From Bacteroidales bacterium (GTDB lineage Bacteria > Bacteroidota > Bacteroidia > Bacteroidales > UBA1556): 7,129 bases of DNA. Below the pieces are notes generated by a model. It did no database searches. It was not told the DNA's origin and worked only from the letters and a program-made list of their open reading frames with translations. Below are positions 5,926 through 7,129 of this stretch, in pieces; position 1 is the first letter of the stretch; every line of letters begins with the position of its first letter. Made by a program: the position numbers and the translations under genes. Location: assembly GCA_029939445.1 (NCBI GenBank), contig JAOZSY010000139.1, forward strand, positions 1-7,129. Reading direction: 5' to 3'.

Positions 5926-5963
5926 AAAAACGCCATTTCAAATATAATTGAAATGGCGTTTTT
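5926..5963. terminator. Bidirectional Rho-independent terminator between converging genes
   Basis: AAAAACGCCATTTCAA (5926-5941) pairs perfectly over 16 bp with TTGAAATGGCGTTTTT (5948-5963) around a 6-base loop. The A and T runs at the ends give a T tail on both strands. It lies 33 bases after the repeat-protein stop and 21 bases after the secDF stop, so it can end both transcripts. Confidence 0.87.
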
Positions 5964-5984
5964 AATGTGTCAATTAAGAAGTTA

Positions 5985-7129
5985 TTATTTCTTCTTTTTC
6001 TTAGCAGTTTTTGCAATAAGGCGAGCATCATCATCCTTCTTCAAGGTTTCGTATGTTACAGGACTTGCAACAAATACTGATGAATAAGTACCTACTATAA
6101 CACCCATTAATAACGCAAAAGCAAAGCCTCTAATTACTTCTCCACCAAAGATAAAGATAGTAAGCAATACAACGATTGTTGTACCAGAAGTATTTACTGT
6201 ACGAGAAAGAGTGCTATTAAGTGCAGCATTCATATTCTCTTTAATAGAACGTTTTGGGAAAATATGCGTCATTTCACGAATACGGTCAAATATTATTACC
6301 GAGTCATTGATAGAATAACCAATGATAGTAAGTATTGCCGCAATAAATGCTTGATCAACTTCCATATCGAAAGGAAGCAATCCTGAGAATATTGAATAGA
6401 TTGATACAACAATTAAAGTATCGTGCACAAGAGCTGCAAGACCACCTAAACCATATTGCCACTTACGGAAACGTAAAGCAATATATAAGAAGATAGCAAT
6501 AAGAGCAAAGAATAATGCACCATAAGCTTCATAAACAAGGTCATCAGAGATTGTAGGATCTACTTTCTGAGAACTCATTAAACCAACAGTTTTAAACTCA
6601 TCAGAAGAAGCAAATTCTTCATAAGATATCTTTTCACTAAAGTGATTTTTCAAACCTTCGAATACAGCACGGTCAACTATTGAGTCCGTAGTTATATCCT
6701 TAGAGTCTATAAGATACTTTGTTGTAATCTTAACCTGAGAAACAGGACCGAAAGTCTTAACTTCAGGACGAATTTCTTTTCCGTTAGCATCAATAAACTT
6801 AGTCTTTAGATCATTTGCTACATCAACGCTATTCACAGCATTATCGAAACGAACAACATAAGTACGACCTCCTGAGAAATCAACACCATAATTTAGACCT
6901 TTGAAAGCTAAACTCGCAATACCAATAATGATAATAGTACCAGAGATAATATAAGCTTTCTTACGGAAACCAATAAAATCGAAATTAGCATTTGCTAAGA
7001 AATTAGCAGTCATTTTATTTGAGAAAGAAATCTCTTTATTTCTATCAAGCATCCAACCAAAGGCCAAACGTGAGATAAAAATTGCTGAGAATAATGAAGT
7101 AATAATACCGATAATTAAAGTAGTTGCAA
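5985..7129 (-). CDS. secDF: Protein translocase subunit SecDF, C-terminal part (5' end beyond the window)
   Basis: SecDF is an inner-membrane accessory of the SecYEG translocon that uses the proton gradient to help pull exported proteins through. The frame stays open to the right edge, so 380 codons are visible. The first 20 or so residues read ATTLIIGIITSLFSAIF, the last membrane segment of SecD, and run without a stop into SecF, showing a fused SecDF. A TTG codon at 7067 could be mistaken for a separate secF start. SecF parts, counted in the visible fragment, are the first membrane helix (about 57-75), the GVDFSGG motif (81-87), a periplasmic domain (about 88-195), then five membrane helices including ALVHD (232-236), GYSINDSVIIFDRIRE (270-285) and LSRTVNTSGTT (307-317). 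The C-terminus is Lys-rich (KTAKKKKK). The periplasmic loop is longer than in short SecF proteins. Identification is secure; the gene is ordinary housekeeping. Confidence 0.96.
   Translation of the reverse strand, partial: ATTLIIGIITSLFSAIFISRLAFGWMLDRNKEISFSNKMTANFLANANFDFIGFRKKAYIISGTIIIIGIASLAFKGLNYGVDFSGGRTYVVRFDNAVNSVDVANDLKTKFIDANGKEIRPEVKTFGPVSQVKITTKYLIDSKDITTDSIVDRAVFEGLKNHFSEKISYEEFASSDEFKTVGLMSSQKVDPTISDDLVYEAYGALFFALIAIFLYIALRFRKWQYGLGGLAALVHDTLIVVSIYSIFSGLLPFDMEVDQAFIAAILTIIGYSINDSVIIFDRIREMTHIFPKRSIKENMNAALNSTLSRTVNTSGTTIVVLLTIFIFGGEVIRGFAFALLMGVIVGTYSSVFVASPVTYETLKKDDDARLIAKTAKKKKK

Noticed and set aside
5985..7067. Separate secF gene starting at the TTG at 7067
   Set aside because: The same frame continues to the window edge with the last SecD membrane segment, so this is the inside of a fused secDF.

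Overview
The window looks like chromosomal DNA of an AT-rich member of the Bacteroidota. Four signs point there: a SecD-SecF fusion; starts preceded by A-rich leaders with no Shine-Dalgarno sequence; several upstream boxes matching the Bacteroidota -7 element (TAnnTTTG); and exported proteins with Bacteroidota-style signals, including a lipoprotein that begins Cys-Lys-Lys-Asp-Asp. I cannot name the genus.

Layout, left to right. An orphan gene for a secreted, cysteine-free protein of unknown function runs rightward (250-1053). It is followed by a hairpin-rich spacer (1054-1298). A leftward block then covers 1299-4463. Read in its direction of transcription it holds a lipoprotein with two rhodanese-like domains that both keep a cysteine active loop (4463-3453), a strong terminator, an outer-membrane porin of the phosphate-selective O/P type (3317-2190), and, 30 bases further on, a secreted tandem-domain rhodanese with one active cysteine (2159-1299). 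Next come a small Rof-like (Rho-binding antiterminator type) gene on the minus strand (4920-4678) and, diverging from it, a secreted protein made of eight 24-residue MORN-type repeats (5104-5892). A 16-bp bidirectional terminator separates that gene from the 3' part of secDF (5985-7129, minus strand), which runs off the right edge.

How the genes may work together: the lipoprotein, porin and secreted rhodanese are the most coherent unit. All three products are predicted to be exported. Two carry sulfurtransferase domains and the third is an anion-type outer-membrane channel. This suggests a cell-envelope module that takes up and handles a sulfur or selenium compound, with partners comparable to the rhodanese-like lipoprotein ExtH and porin ExtI of Geobacter sulfurreducens. 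The substrate is inferred, not shown. The other genes have no obvious link to it. No mobile element, CRISPR array, tRNA or rRNA is visible, and no stretch without a gene exceeds 300 bases.
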